DNA from: Paraphysomonas bandaiensis | Lineage: Eukaryota; Chrysophyceae | Reading direction: 5' to 3' | Assembly (NCBI GenBank): GCA_965644295.1 | Contig: CBFFRP010000067.1 | Coordinates: 62,001 to 126,000, forward strand | Length of the DNA stretch: 64,000 nucleotides | In this document: positions 33,752 through 45,034 of the stretch, in pieces | Numbering within the stretch: position 1 is the first letter of the stretch | Layout of the letters: the number at the start of each line of letters is the position of its first letter | Notes under the pieces: model-generated | The model's database searches: none | What the model was told of the DNA's origin: nothing | Seen by the model: only the letters and a program-made list of their open reading frames with translations | Position numbers and translations under genes: made by a program

Positions 33752-34897
33752 CAGCGTATTATATGTTTTGCACCCTTGTGGTGTCTGTAATTGTTACTAA
33801 TAAGTTGAATGACTATTCTGGATGATAGCATCCCAACATTTGGATTGCAAGTGTATATATAGAATCACTAATAATGCAGCCAGCCAAATAATACATGAAT
33901 ATAAAGTAGCTAATATATTGTAATGATATAAAATTAGTCCTTAGTTTAAACCTTGATGGGTATCATAATTCACCTCATAGACATATGCTTATATCTACCT
34001 TCACTACGATGAATCTCTGCCCGCTATTAGAGAGTAGAGAGAAAAACTTACTCATTCGACTTATAAACATCTTAAGTATACCACTCACACGTCCTCATAA
34101 TATCTGTACAAGCACCTAATCCTATTCAAGACACCATTGTGTCTTGTGTGTCTGACAGTACCTCTGAGTTCCTCTATAAAGTGATTTGGCGCTTTGATAG
34201 TACTTAAGAATATCTATGTATTAACAGTCAACGCAATTGATAGAGTAGATAAGAAGAACAATGGCAGGATATACTGTCCTTTTTCTTAACTTATTTTCGA
34301 CAAAAAAGTTATTTCTTGACAGAATATTGAGGTGCCCTGGGTGCCATTTCTATTTTACCTCTTGAAGGGGGATTTCTTGTATATAATATGCAGATGAGTG
34401 TTCTCCGGAACCACATCGTGGTGCGCAGGTATACAAGACGCTACCAAATCATCGGAAGGGTCTCAAATAAATATATCCTGGTCATTATTACTTATCATAT
34501 GATGAGTTCTTATATCTTGTAGACAGAGTGTGTGTGTACACAGTTTGTACAGCAAAATATGTGTGTGGACGAGTGCTAAAACTCTGGATAGAAAATATGG
34601 ATAATCTAATATCTCCTGAAAGCCTATTATAATTTCCCTAATTTTTTACTGTATTTGAGGAAAAGTAATACTCAAAACTAATAAAATCCAGGATTTTATA
34701 ACAATACAGGGATTTTATCTAGTGTGACGGTGTTGTAAATAACCTCCCAATATAGATACGTACAGATACACACACATACTGTTACGATGTTACGATATAT
34801 GATGACTATATATGTATAATCCCTGCTTCCACTGCACTCAATTAATACCCCAATAAATCGTCCTGTCAACTAATCCATATACCTTTCTTCGATAACA
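33752..34897. other. AT-rich intergenic region
   Basis: About 1.15 kb with no gene or repeat I can support. Confidence 0.5.
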
Positions 34898-36212
34898 ATG
34901 AATGATTATAGTGGTATTGCATTATTTATTTCATGTACCACTGCATGTAATCTTGCAGCGAAGTTTATTCAAGCAGCCAGGAAGCCTCCTGTAGTGCTCA
35001 TGCAGCAATCCTCCAGAAACGAGAAGCTACTCCAATCATGCCCTTCACTTTTTAATTTCTCTCCTAGTGCTTTATATGCGTGTGATTATTATGGTAAGAA
35101 ACTACACTGATTTGTATCTGTTTTTGTCATAGCTAAACGATGCAGGCCAGCTGCAAACTGTTTGTCAAACGGTATTGAGAGATACAGCGCGCATATTTTC
35201 AAAAATTTGCTATCGGCGTGAGTTATTAACTTTATCTGATGGTGGCACAGTTGGTCTTGACTGGGTGCATAGCTATAAAGGCGAAATCTGTGTCTATAAA
35301 CCTACTAGTCCAACAGTTATTATAATGCACGGATTATGTGGTGACTCCAATGCAGAGTACCTTGTACATTTGGTCGAGGTTTTGACTTCTCGCAAGTACC
35401 GTGTAGTTGTAATGGTTGCTCGTGGATGTGGAGGTCTCACACTTTCCACTCCTGTGCCTTTCAACGGTGCACGAAGCATGGATTTCAAAGAGGCTGTTGA
35501 CCTGGTACACTCCAGGTACCCACGAAGCACACTTTTTGCCATGGGATTCAGTTTAGGGGCATGTCTGACCATGCATTATATGAGTGACTACAACGACACA
35601 ACTCCCATTGCTGGAGCAATTGCAGGTATTTTACGAATGCTTCCGTGCAAATGTATATCTGATGCATACGTTTGTAAATGCTGTTGTAGTGTCTCCTCCT
35701 TGGAATTTTCATGAAAGATATACTTGGGCATTTGAACTAATATGGACACGCCTCCTTTGCTTCTTACTAAAGCAGTATGTTTTGAAGCACCAGTCTTCTT
35801 TCACTGATATATTCTGGAAGATAATGCTTGGAACTTGGAGCATAAAGAGTTTTGATTCGGTGATGTGCAAGAAAAGTGGGTACAGTTGTGTTGATGAGTA
35901 CTACAGCGCGTGTTCTGTCACTGGAACAATGCATAAAATATCAAAACCCACTCTAGCTATTAGCTCTGTGGATGATCCACTTTGCAACGTCAAGGGGTGT
36001 CCAACGGAATGTACTCGGTATGGCAGCGGATTGATTGCAATAATTGTGGAGCATGGCGGACATTTAGGTATGTATCAAAGATATTTATCCCAATTTCATC
36101 TTATGGAAATAATGCAGGCTTTGCGGAACATATTTTCCCGCTAAACTCAAGTTGGATTGATAGGGTATCGGTGGAGTGGTTCGAAGCAATACAATCTCAA
36201 TTGCGAGACTAG
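34898..36212 (+). CDS. Alpha/beta hydrolase, ABHD1/ABHD3 (YheT/EHT1) type
   Basis: Four exons: 34898-35093, 35146-35625, 35690-36067 and 36118-36212, giving 382 aa. An N-terminal hydrophobic segment probably anchors it. Family features are LTLSDGGTVGLDW, HGLCGDSNAEYL, the nucleophile elbow GFSLGA, VSPPWNF, the acid-containing SSVDDPL segment, and the catalytic His in EHGGHLG, which is completed across the last splice. Family members act as phospholipid or ester acyltransferases/hydrolases; the precise substrate is unknown. Exon 2 uses an acceptor (TGCAG at 35141-35145) further downstream than the first TAG, chosen because only it keeps the frame. Confidence 0.9.
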
Positions 36213-36822
36213 AGTAGATATTCTGTCAATCGTGAACGATATATATGTACATTGTAGATTGTAGTAATTTAGTTGTGTTGAAGCTATTCGAATATTTGTC
36301 AGCATTAGTACAGTCCAAAATGAACATAAAATGGAGCCTTAAAAGTAATGTTTATACATCATTTGAAAGACCAATATCATGACTGTCATTTATTCATATT
36401 TAGTCAACTCTACGGTAACGGGGATCGTATATAGCACTATAAATGAAGACTACACACCTAGTATACAATAGCCAACGGTTGTCCATCTCGCTAGAAAACG
36501 GTCGCATGATGTTATGTCTTGAAACTGAACAGTAAGACATTATTGCTGACTCGTGGTTGATATACAAAAAAGATAGTTAGAATATGGAATATGGTAAAGC
36601 CTAGAATACAAGACTAAGAATTTCTAGCGGTCCAAACTTCGTTGCTACCATTGCGTTAGAAGTGATGAAACATATTATTTAATTCTACGATACACACACT
36701 CTGATGTATCGAAACTTTGATAATACTGAATAACGTCACGCATACAATAAAATACTTATCTTACTAGTCTAGTCTACAGATTAGATTCGGGTCAGTATAG
36801 TTTATGACGTTTCGACATACTG
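36213..36822. other. Intergenic region
   Basis: Convergent 3' flanks, AT-rich. Nothing seen. Confidence 0.5.
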
Positions 36823-37754
36823 TTATACATCGTCTTCGTCTAAATCCATCCAGCTCGAAAAAGCATGTACAAACTCAGGAAAATCGATTTCGCCATTGGC
36901 ATCCCAGTCCTACGCAAGTGACAAGTAAATATGGTAAACTCAAACACTGACTAGCCCATACCATTTCATTCCATCGTTGCTGACTGAGCATTGCATTTCC
37001 TCCCTTCCCTTCTTCGATCATTGCAGAAACCGCATCTCGACAAATGTATCCCTTGCCATTGGGATCGAACAGGAGATATGCAGACACTATCAAATTCATC
37101 ACACCATTGATGTCAGCTGCACTACACGTCAAGCCATTGACTTCAACCAGTTGCGAAGGGCGCGCTCCTCTTGTAGATGTCTCTTTATCGTGGGTGTCCG
37201 GCATAATATCCAAGACGTGACCTACAGATCATCTCATATGAACAACAACATAATTGCACGAAATATGCGACATACTAACCTACAGTCAATGCAACTAAAA
37301 ACTCTTTGAACTCTATTACTTTAGAATCATCAAGATCTACAAACTCGAAAAGTTCAATAATTTGTTCTCTGCACCAATATTAGAGGTCGTTAGAAAGACA
37401 ACAAACAACCATACTTTTCCATTGGCCCATGCAGAACGTTCAAAGCTTCTTTCAATCCTTCATAATTTAACCCACTAGTACCATTAGATTTGTCGGCGAA
37501 AACGGCTTTGATGTATGCCAATACACTTCTGAGCCTGTCAAATCGAAGTAAAATCCTAACGCAAACAGTTACACAATTCGAGAACGAGAAAATCAATCGT
37601 ACTTTTCAAACGTAATCGGGTTTCCTGCTTTGTCGACCTCACCCTTCTTTTTTTGCAATACTCTTGCAATCCTGTCCGAAGTTTTCTTTGTGGAACTTGC
37701 CCGCTTAGTGCTTGGCGTAATACTCGCTCCAGATATAGAGGAAGCGCAGCCCAT
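36823..37754 (-). CDS. Myristoylated EF-hand calcium sensor, CML21/22-like
   Basis: Five exons on the minus strand: 37754-37603, 37555-37415, 37368-37280, 37221-36962 and 36909-36823, giving 242 aa. The N-terminus MGCASSISG fits N-myristoylation with a palmitoylatable Cys3, so membrane attachment is likely. EF-hand loops: DLDDSKVIEFKE, DPNGKGYICRDA and DWDANGEIDFPE; an earlier ADKSNGTSGLNYEG is degenerate. The layout, including FxxMDWDxNG then FxFAFxxW-like ending (FVHAFSSWMD), resembles plant CML21/22. An upstream in-frame ATG (37796) was rejected because MGC is the better start. Partner proteins are unknown; the MLO gene with EF-hands lies 5 kb away but no link is implied. Confidence 0.88.
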
Positions 37755-38506
37755 CACTGATATGGAGTACGCCAATAACAGACAACTGAATCTCACTTAT
37801 CTAGTTAAAGCCGTACAAACTATCAGTATTTGTAAGATCGAATGGATGGTCGTGATATACAATAAGTGTATATCTGAACTCTATGTACTATTTCTTGAGA
37901 TATCAGTGTGGCAACTGTGTACTCTGCTGTGTGTGTGGGAGTGTATGTATATATCTACAGTGCAGCTCTGATGTACGTATTGAGTGGTATGCTTCAGTTT
38001 CACATTTTGTCGTTTCGTTTACACATACAGCTGTAGTTCAGGAATACGTATAGCTGTGGAAATGTGTGGTGTTGCTATGTAGACATACCAATACAGCAGT
38101 ACACTACAGCAGTACACATACCACCCACTACGATTCGTACAGCAGTACACATACCACCACTACAGCAGTACACTACAGCAGTACACATACCACCCACTAC
38201 GATTCGTACAGCAGTACACATACCACCACTACAGCAGTACACACACCACCACTACAACAGTACATATGTACTTATACATACCACCACTACAACAGTACAT
38301 ATGTACATATACATACCACCACTGCAGCAGTACATATGCACATATACATATCCTGCACATATAGCAGCATACTGCAGTACATATCCCACATGTACATCAA
38401 CAGGGTGGATATGTTCAGGCAATAGAATTATGAGAGCCATCATAAACTAATAGCTTACAATTCATATAATATTTCCTTGAACTAAACTCCTACTCTCTCT
38501 TCTACT
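37755..38506. other. Intergenic region with minisatellite
   Basis: This region separates the CML-like and SBPase genes, which are transcribed divergently. Its main content is the tandem repeat at 38080-38360. Confidence 0.6.
38080..38360. repeat. Minisatellite of CAGCAGTACACATACCACCA-type units
   Basis: A 69-bp unit occurs twice in tandem (about 38092-38160 and 38161-38229), each built from shorter CAGTACA/CATACCACCACTA modules, then shorter units of about 38 bp with ACATATGTACATATACATA follow. Confidence 0.85.
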
Positions 38507-39550
38507 ATGAGTTCATTTATTCCTGGTTGCAATGATCTACCCGCTGATTTAAAGCATACATTGAATAGTGAAGCAGTCGAGAACGGTCTCTCTCATGTAA
38601 TATCTGCATTACTTGCTGCATGTCGTGAAATCGGGACAGTTATGAGAAATGGGCAGTTTTCACATGAAGAAGTTGGTACAACGAACTCATCTGGTGATGA
38701 TCAGCTGCATGTTGATATCGCTACAGAGGAGATTGTCTTTAATTACTTAAAATCTTCAGGTGGACACTAAATATCAAATACTTATGAATTTTATGAATAT
38801 GAATTAGGTGTTTGTATTGTGGCAGCTTCTGAAGAAACACCGGAGGAAATAGATTGTGGAGCTGAAAGTGGTTACTCGGTGGGCTTTGATCCACTGGATG
38901 GATCTTCCATTATCGATGCCAATTTCGCAGTTGGCACAATATGTGGAATCTGGCCTGGCAGAGGCCTCTTAAATCGCACTGGCCGGGAGCAGTCAGCTTC
39001 TATGATTGTGCAATATGGGCCTCGCGTAACGGCTATGGTGGCGATTAACAGGACTGCTACACAGAGTGGTGAACCAGTCTGCATGGAGCTGACAATGCTC
39101 CCAGACCACTGGATCATTACACACCACAAGGTACAAGTCGCTCCTAAATGCAAAACATTTGCACCTGGTAATTTAAGGGCTATTGGAGACAATGCAAACT
39201 ACAAGACCCTTGTGGATTATTGGATTCAATCAAAGTATACTTTGCGGTACAGCGGAGGGCTGGTCCCTGACGTGTATCACATATTGACTAAGGGCCAGGG
39301 CGTTCTATCAAACGCTGCTTCCCCATCAGCAAAGGCGAAATTGCGTCTCTTATTCGAGTGCGCCCCCGTTGCTCTTGTGGTGGAATGTGCTGGTGGATCG
39401 TCGAGCGTAGCTCCCTGTGAGGCTGGACAGGAAATGACACCCACGTCAATGCTGGATGTATCTGTCAGCTACTTGGATAAACGTGTCGGCGCATGTTTCG
39501 GATCAAAGGATGAAGTCGACAGGTTTCAATCCCACATTTTTTCTTCTTAG
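38507..39550 (+). CDS. SBP: Sedoheptulose-1,7-bisphosphatase
   Basis: Two exons (38507-38759 and 38808-39550) give 331 aa. It belongs to the FBPase superfamily with the metal/phosphate motif FDPLDGSS. Details match SBPase rather than FBPase: ANFAVGTICGIWPG, FAPGNLRAIGDN, YTLRYSGGLVPDVYHI, SPSAKAKLRLLFE and the final GACFGSKDEVDRF. SBPase hydrolyses sedoheptulose-1,7-bisphosphate in the Calvin cycle, or in a non-photosynthetic pentose-phosphate variant. No transit peptide is visible (MSSFIPGCNDLPADL), so the enzyme is predicted cytosolic, and the redox loop of plant SBPase is not apparent. Confidence 0.92.
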
Positions 39551-40282
39551 AGTACACTTCCTGCAATACCTTGTAGTGTTGTCATTGTGTATATTTGGGC
39601 GATGTTATGGGTGAAACTTTCAATCATATGCCCCTTGCTTTCGGTGGACTGACTCAGATACAGTTCATAGCTAAATGAATATTAAAACAATGTTATCTTT
39701 AATAGCGCCAAAGCAGCTACTGAATACTAGATGTTTTTTTGAGGCAAACACTAACATGGATTCACCCCAGATATTGCAGTGGAAGTGTGTAGAAACAAAA
39801 ACCTCTACACTTGTAGAATGTAGAACTGCACACTGTACTACATTGTTTTATTACCTATTTGTAATCAAACTAAGTATGCTCTTTTATTATATTGCATACA
39901 CAATTGCGTGTTGTCATGTAGAAACATGTCAACAACAGAACAACATGATAACATATTTCGTTCGTGCTAACCATTGCTCAACTTCCGTATCTTGAATCGT
40001 CATGATACAATACTTCAGTTTCACAGTTATAGCTATAGAGTATCTTGGACTACGTATTACTGTTTTTTTACATTGTATTTAACGTATTCTACAGTACTGT
40101 CTTAGAGAAACATACGTAGTTCAACGTTCAACATGTTTCGACTCTTCGCACAGCCGCTACCACAGTCTGTATGTTGTCGACCAGTTTGTATGTGTGAGTC
40201 TATAGACCTCTAACTTTCTATGGGTATGTAAACAACGACACGATTGTGAAATGGTCTTTACATACTTATAATTATATAAATA
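39551..40282. other. Intergenic region
   Basis: Convergent ends of SBPase and BUD13, AT-rich. No supported feature. Confidence 0.5.
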
Positions 40283-42274
40283 TTACATGTCAGACACCGA
40301 CCATTTGTACTCATCCTCCTTAAGGGAACCCTTATCACTAATCTTCTTCAACAATTTAGTTTCAAATTGGTTACCCCTGTCAATCGCGTCCCATCTGTAC
40401 CCAGGACGGATATGGAACCGGTTGGGAGGTGGGGCTGGTCCCCGGTATATAGGTTTCGCTGGTTTTCCACTTTTCTTCACAACGTCTTTCTCTTTCTCTG
40501 CTTGCTTTGCAGCAAAGTACTCTGCCATCGGATCTCCGTCTCGAATTAACTGAACAGCAAATATACCCCATTAGAACTATTCTTACCATCTGAAGTAGTT
40601 CTGTACCTTTCGCTTGTGCTCTTCAAGTCTTGGATCATCGATAGTCCGAGCAAATGGTTCATTCGCAATGGCCTCCAACTCCCTGGCTGTCTCGGCTGCT
40701 GACTCCTTCTGAACAATCCCCTTTCCCCACTCAAATTGGGCTTTCTCCATTTTCACTTCCTAAAATATGCATATTACACCTCCGACAAGCCAAGTGGTGT
40801 AAATGGAACGGATATATACATCTTCAAGCCATTTCATTCTACTGATAAACACACAAATTAACACACCTTGCCATCACGAGCAGCCTGTTGTCTCATAAAC
40901 TCATTCAACATATCTAACTTCCTCCCTCTCTTGTCGCGATATACGGTCTCTGGTTGGCTTTGTCCTTTCGCTATACAATCCAATACAGATGAGGCGACTT
41001 CCACAACATATACATGCAAGCAGTTTGCAACTCCACATTACATCGTCCACAGAATGTAAGATCATACAGTGGTGTCAACATACTACGAAAAAATGTATAC
41101 CTGATTGTTTGAGTTCTTTATCCCGCTTCTCCTTCAAGTCGCGCTCCCTTTCACCGAAAGCAGATGCCGTCTGCAGTCCAGAACTGTGTCCCGAAGCCGT
41201 GGTTGATCGTTTCCCTAGTTCTCTAGCACGCCGAGGAGAGGCATCATTGTCACTATCATGCCTGCGGCGTCGAGGAGGAGAGGCATCATTATCACTATCG
41301 TGCCTGCGGCGTCGAGGAGGAGAGGCATCATTATCACTATCGTGCCTGCGACGCCGAGGAGGAGAGGCATCATTGTCACTATCATGCCTGCGGCGTCGAG
41401 GAGGAGAGGCATCATTGTCACTATCATGCCTGCGGCGTCGAGGAGGAGAGGCATTATTATCACTATCGTGCCTGCGGCGTCGAGGAGGAGAGGCATCATT
41501 GTCACTATCATGCCTACGACGCCGAGGAGGAGAGGCATCATCATTGTCACTATCATGCCTACGGCGCCGAGGAGGAGAGGCATCATTGTCACTATCATGC
41601 CTACGGCGTCGAGGAGGAGAGGCATCATTGTCACTATCGTGCCTACGACGCCGAGGAGGAGAGGCATCATTGTCACTATCGTGCCTACGACGCCGAGGAG
41701 GAGAGGCATCATTGTCACTATCATGTCTACGACGCCGAGGAGGAGAGGCATCATTGTCACTATCATGCCTACGGCGCCGAGGAGGAGAGGCATCATTGTC
41801 ACTATCATGCCTACGGCGTCGAGGAGGAGAGGCATCATTGTCACTATCATGTCTACGGCGCCGAGGAGGAGAGGCATCATTGTCACTATCATGTCTACGG
41901 CGCCGAGGAGGAGAGGCATCATTGTCACTATCATGTCTACGGCGCCGAGGAGGAGAGGCATCATTGTCACTATCATGTCTACTGTGGCGGTGAGAGGGCT
42001 TCTGATCGGAGTCATCTACAACTGTCCACTGTCCACGTACAACCTTATTATCACTATCCAACTCAACAGTAACAGGTCTATTCTCCTCCCCTTGTTCATC
42101 CCATGCCTGCTCTACAGCATCACTAGAGGGTACTAATGTATCCCAACTAATATCCTCATCTACTACTTTTAATCCCTTGTTCCCTTGTTGAGTTCGAGGC
42201 TTCTTACGTTTTTTCTTTGGTGCATCATCTGAGCTACTAGTGTATCTTTTCAAATAATCTAACTTTGAAGTCAT
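40283..42274 (-). CDS. BUD13: Pre-mRNA splicing factor BUD13 (CWC26)
   Basis: Four exons on the minus strand: 42274-41101, 40970-40867, 40741-40607 and 40549-40283, giving 559 aa. BUD13 is a subunit of the RES complex in activated spliceosomes. The N-terminus (LDYLKRYTS, then VVDEDISWDTL) and C-terminus (RGPAPPPNRFHIRPGYRWD...YKWSVSDM) are diagnostic. Between them lies a long array of 13-residue RHDSDNDASPPRR units. Exon 2 carries ETVYRDKRGRKLD. The exon 3 acceptor is set at AAAG|CCC (40742) because the more typical TAG at 40761 puts the exon out of frame by one base; a C4 indel is the alternative. Introns (130, 125, 57 nt) are longer than average here. Confidence 0.93.
41229..41987 (-). repeat. 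Coding minisatellite in BUD13, 39-bp unit
   Basis: About 18 near-identical 39-bp units encode RHDSDNDASPPRR. One copy carries an extra codon (DNDDAS, near 41535) and one reads DNNAS. The reading frame is kept throughout, although all six frames are open, which produces long spurious ORFs on the plus strand. Confidence 0.95.
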
Positions 42275-42338
42275 GTTGGGTGTGTATGTATGTACTGTAA
42301 ATATGAAATGCACTTTACGCAATCTGCACCTCATTGGC

Positions 42339-43323
42339 ATGTATGTATGTATGTATGTATGTATGTATGTATGTATGTATGTATGTATGTATGTATGTAT
42401 GTATGTATGTATGTATGTATGTATGTATGTATGTATGTATGTATGTATGTATGTATGTATGTATGTATGTATGTATGTATGTATGTATGTATGTATGTAT
42501 GTATGTATGTATGTATGTATGTATGTATGTATGTATGTATGTATGTATGTATGTATGTATGTATGTATGTATGTATGTATGTATGTATGTATGTATGTAT
42601 GTATGTATGTATGTATGTATGTATGTATGTATGTATGTATGTATGTATGTATGTATGTATGTATGTATGTATGTATGTATGTATGTATGTATGTATGTAT
42701 GTATGTATGTATGTATGTATGTATGTATGTATGTATGTATGTATGTATGTATGTATGTATGTATGTATGTATGTATGTATGTATGTATGTATGTATGTAT
42801 GTATGTATGTATGTATGTATGTATGTATGTATGTATGTATGTATGTATGTATGTATGTATGTATGTATGTATGTATGTATGTATGTATGTATGTATGTAT
42901 GTATGTATGTATGTATGTATGTATGTATGTATGTATGTATGTATGTATGTATGTATGTATGTATGTATGTATGTATGTATGTATGTATGTATGTATGTAT
43001 GTATGTATGTATGTATGTATGTATGTATGTATGTATGTATGTATGTATGTATGTATGTATGTATGTATGTATGTATGTATGTATGTATGTATGTATGTAT
43101 GTATGTATGTATGTATGTATGTATGTATGTATGTATGTATGTATGTATGTATGTATGTATGTATGTATGTATGTATGTATGTATGTATGTATGTATGTAT
43201 GTATGTATGTATGTATGTATGTATGTATGTATGTATGTATGTATGTATGTATGTATGTATGTATGTATGTATGTATGTATGTATGTATGTATGTATGTAT
43301 GTATGTATGTATGTATGTATGTA
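42339..43323. repeat. 985-bp perfect GTAT tetranucleotide array
   Basis: About 246 uninterrupted copies of GTAT (ATAC on the other strand) lie between the divergently transcribed BUD13 and SPTLC2 genes. The array has no stop in any frame of either strand, producing artificial YVCM and HTYI ORFs, one of which runs in frame into BUD13. Confidence 0.98.
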
Positions 43324-43528
43324 CTCTAGGAATTCCTACAGTAGCAGTGTGTCTGTATTTGGATACGCATGAAAAGTTTTTGTCACATGGTTGTATACTG
43401 CTGTATATGTGCATATGGAGCGCTGTACTTTATCATCATTTGCATCCCATTTCACTTCATTCAAGTTCAGCACATGCACTCCTCTCATCACAGTTCCTAT
43501 AATCATAACTATAAACTAAAATAAACAT

Positions 43529-45034
43529 ATGGGAAAACTTAGTAGTAATGTAGATGTAACTGAGAAGAGGAGAAAGGATCCTTCATTAGGGGCTTTCGTT
43601 ACTCTGATGACGTATGCCAGCTATGCCATATTAATAATATTTGGCCACTTTAGAGATTTCTTTGGGGCAATTACAGGGATATCACGATATCCAGGTGCAA
43701 AACCACGTAAAGGATACTCTGTTTTATTGAAATCATGGGAGAATTTCTATACCCGTCGACTGTATCACCGGATACAAGATTGTTGGAACAGACCCATCAA
43801 ATCATCTCCTAGTGCTTATATAGAAGTGATGGAACGAACATCTGTAGATGATAATTGTACTTTGCAGTTGTCGGGAAAGAGCACGAAAGTATTGAATATG
43901 GGATCATACAATTATCTTGGGTTTGCGGATAATTGGGAAGAATCATGCGGAAGCAATGTATTGGGAGCTCTGAAGGCATGGCCCACTAGTATGTCGTCTT
44001 CTCGAGCAGATTTTGGCTCATATTGTATTATACATGAGTTAGAAGATTTTCTTGGGAGGTTTTTAGGGAAGGAGTCTGTGCTTGTCTATTCGATGGGATA
44101 TGGCACCAACAGCAACACTATTCCTGCCCTTATGGGCCCGGGCTCCCTTATTATATCCGATTCTCTCAATCACACATCTCTGGTAAACGGCTCACGTGGA
44201 TCAGGTGCAATGATTCGTGTTTTCCGGCATAATGAGCCAGAGCATCTGGAGGAAGTTCTGCATGAATCTATTATAAATGGGCAACCACGTCATCATCGAG
44301 CTTGGAAGAAGATCCTGGTAATGGTGGAGGGAATATACTCCATGGAAGGCGCCATCTGTCGCCTCAAGGAGATTGTAGCTGTGTGCAAAAAGTACAAAGC
44401 TTATGTGTACGTGGACGAGGCGCATTCTATCGGTGCGCTGGGGGCCACTGGGCGTGGAGTTGCTGAGCATTGTGGGGTGAATCCAGACGACATAGATATC
44501 ATGATGGGTACCTTCTCTAAATCGTTTGGTGGGATGGGGGGATATATTGCGTCCTCCTCTCGAATTATAGACTCAATTCGAGCACAGTCAAACGGGATAT
44601 TGTATCATAACTCTCTCTCTCCAATTGTGTGTGAGCAGGTGCTGACTGCCTTACGAATTATTGCTTCGCCTGACAAGAATGGACTCGGTCAACGAAAGAT
44701 CCGACAGCTGAAGGAAAATTGCAATTTCTTTCGAAGTGAGATGGAACGTATCGGTTTGCACACTTATGGGGATATCGACTCACCAATAATCCCAGTCATG
44801 ATTTACTTTCCTGCTAAGATTGCAGCTTTTTCCCGTGAGTGTCTCAAGCGAGGCATAGCTGTTGTGGTGGTTGGATTCCCTGCCACTTCTGTGGTACTTT
44901 CACGTGTAAGATTTTGCATATCTGCAAGTCATACGCGGGAAGATTTAGAAAAAGCTGTCGCTGTAATAGATGAAGTTACTGAGCTATTGTGCATGAAATA
45001 TAACAAAAATTTTATAGGTGCAACTTCACTTTAA
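43529..45034 (+). CDS. SPTLC2: Serine palmitoyltransferase subunit 2
   Basis: A 501-aa intronless enzyme of the PLP-dependent alpha-oxoamine synthase family. With subunit 1 it condenses serine and palmitoyl-CoA to 3-ketosphinganine at the ER, the first step of sphingolipid synthesis. One membrane helix lies near residues 25-45. The PLP lysine is Lys331 in GTFSKSFGGMGGY, a motif specific to the catalytic (LCB2) subunit; YVDEAHSIGALG and SLNHTSLVNG are also present. Promoter sequence must lie between the GTAT array and 43529. Confidence 0.96.
   Translation: MGKLSSNVDVTEKRRKDPSLGAFVTLMTYASYAILIIFGHFRDFFGAITGISRYPGAKPRKGYSVLLKSWENFYTRRLYHRIQDCWNRPIKSSPSAYIEVMERTSVDDNCTLQLSGKSTKVLNMGSYNYLGFADNWEESCGSNVLGALKAWPTSMSSSRADFGSYCIIHELEDFLGRFLGKESVLVYSMGYGTNSNTIPALMGPGSLIISDSLNHTSLVNGSRGSGAMIRVFRHNEPEHLEEVLHESIINGQPRHHRAWKKILVMVEGIYSMEGAICRLKEIVAVCKKYKAYVYVDEAHSIGALGATGRGVAEHCGVNPDDIDIMMGTFSKSFGGMGGYIASSSRIIDSIRAQSNGILYHNSLSPIVCEQVLTALRIIASPDKNGLGQRKIRQLKENCNFFRSEMERIGLHTYGDIDSPIIPVMIYFPAKIAAFSRECLKRGIAVVVVGFPATSVVLSRVRFCISASHTREDLEKAVAVIDEVTELLCMKYNKNFIGATSL

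Noticed and set aside
40989-42136. Long plus- and minus-strand ORFs of SCLRRRGGEASLS, TIMPAASRRRG and MLPLLLGA type
   Set aside because: They are other frames of the BUD13 coding minisatellite.
41075-43414. A 779-codon minus ORF joining the array to BUD13
   Set aside because: The HTYI part is microsatellite; BUD13 homology begins at ATG 42274.
42273-43502. Long plus-strand ORFs of repeated VCMY residues
   Set aside because: They are translations of the GTAT microsatellite, which has no stop in any frame.
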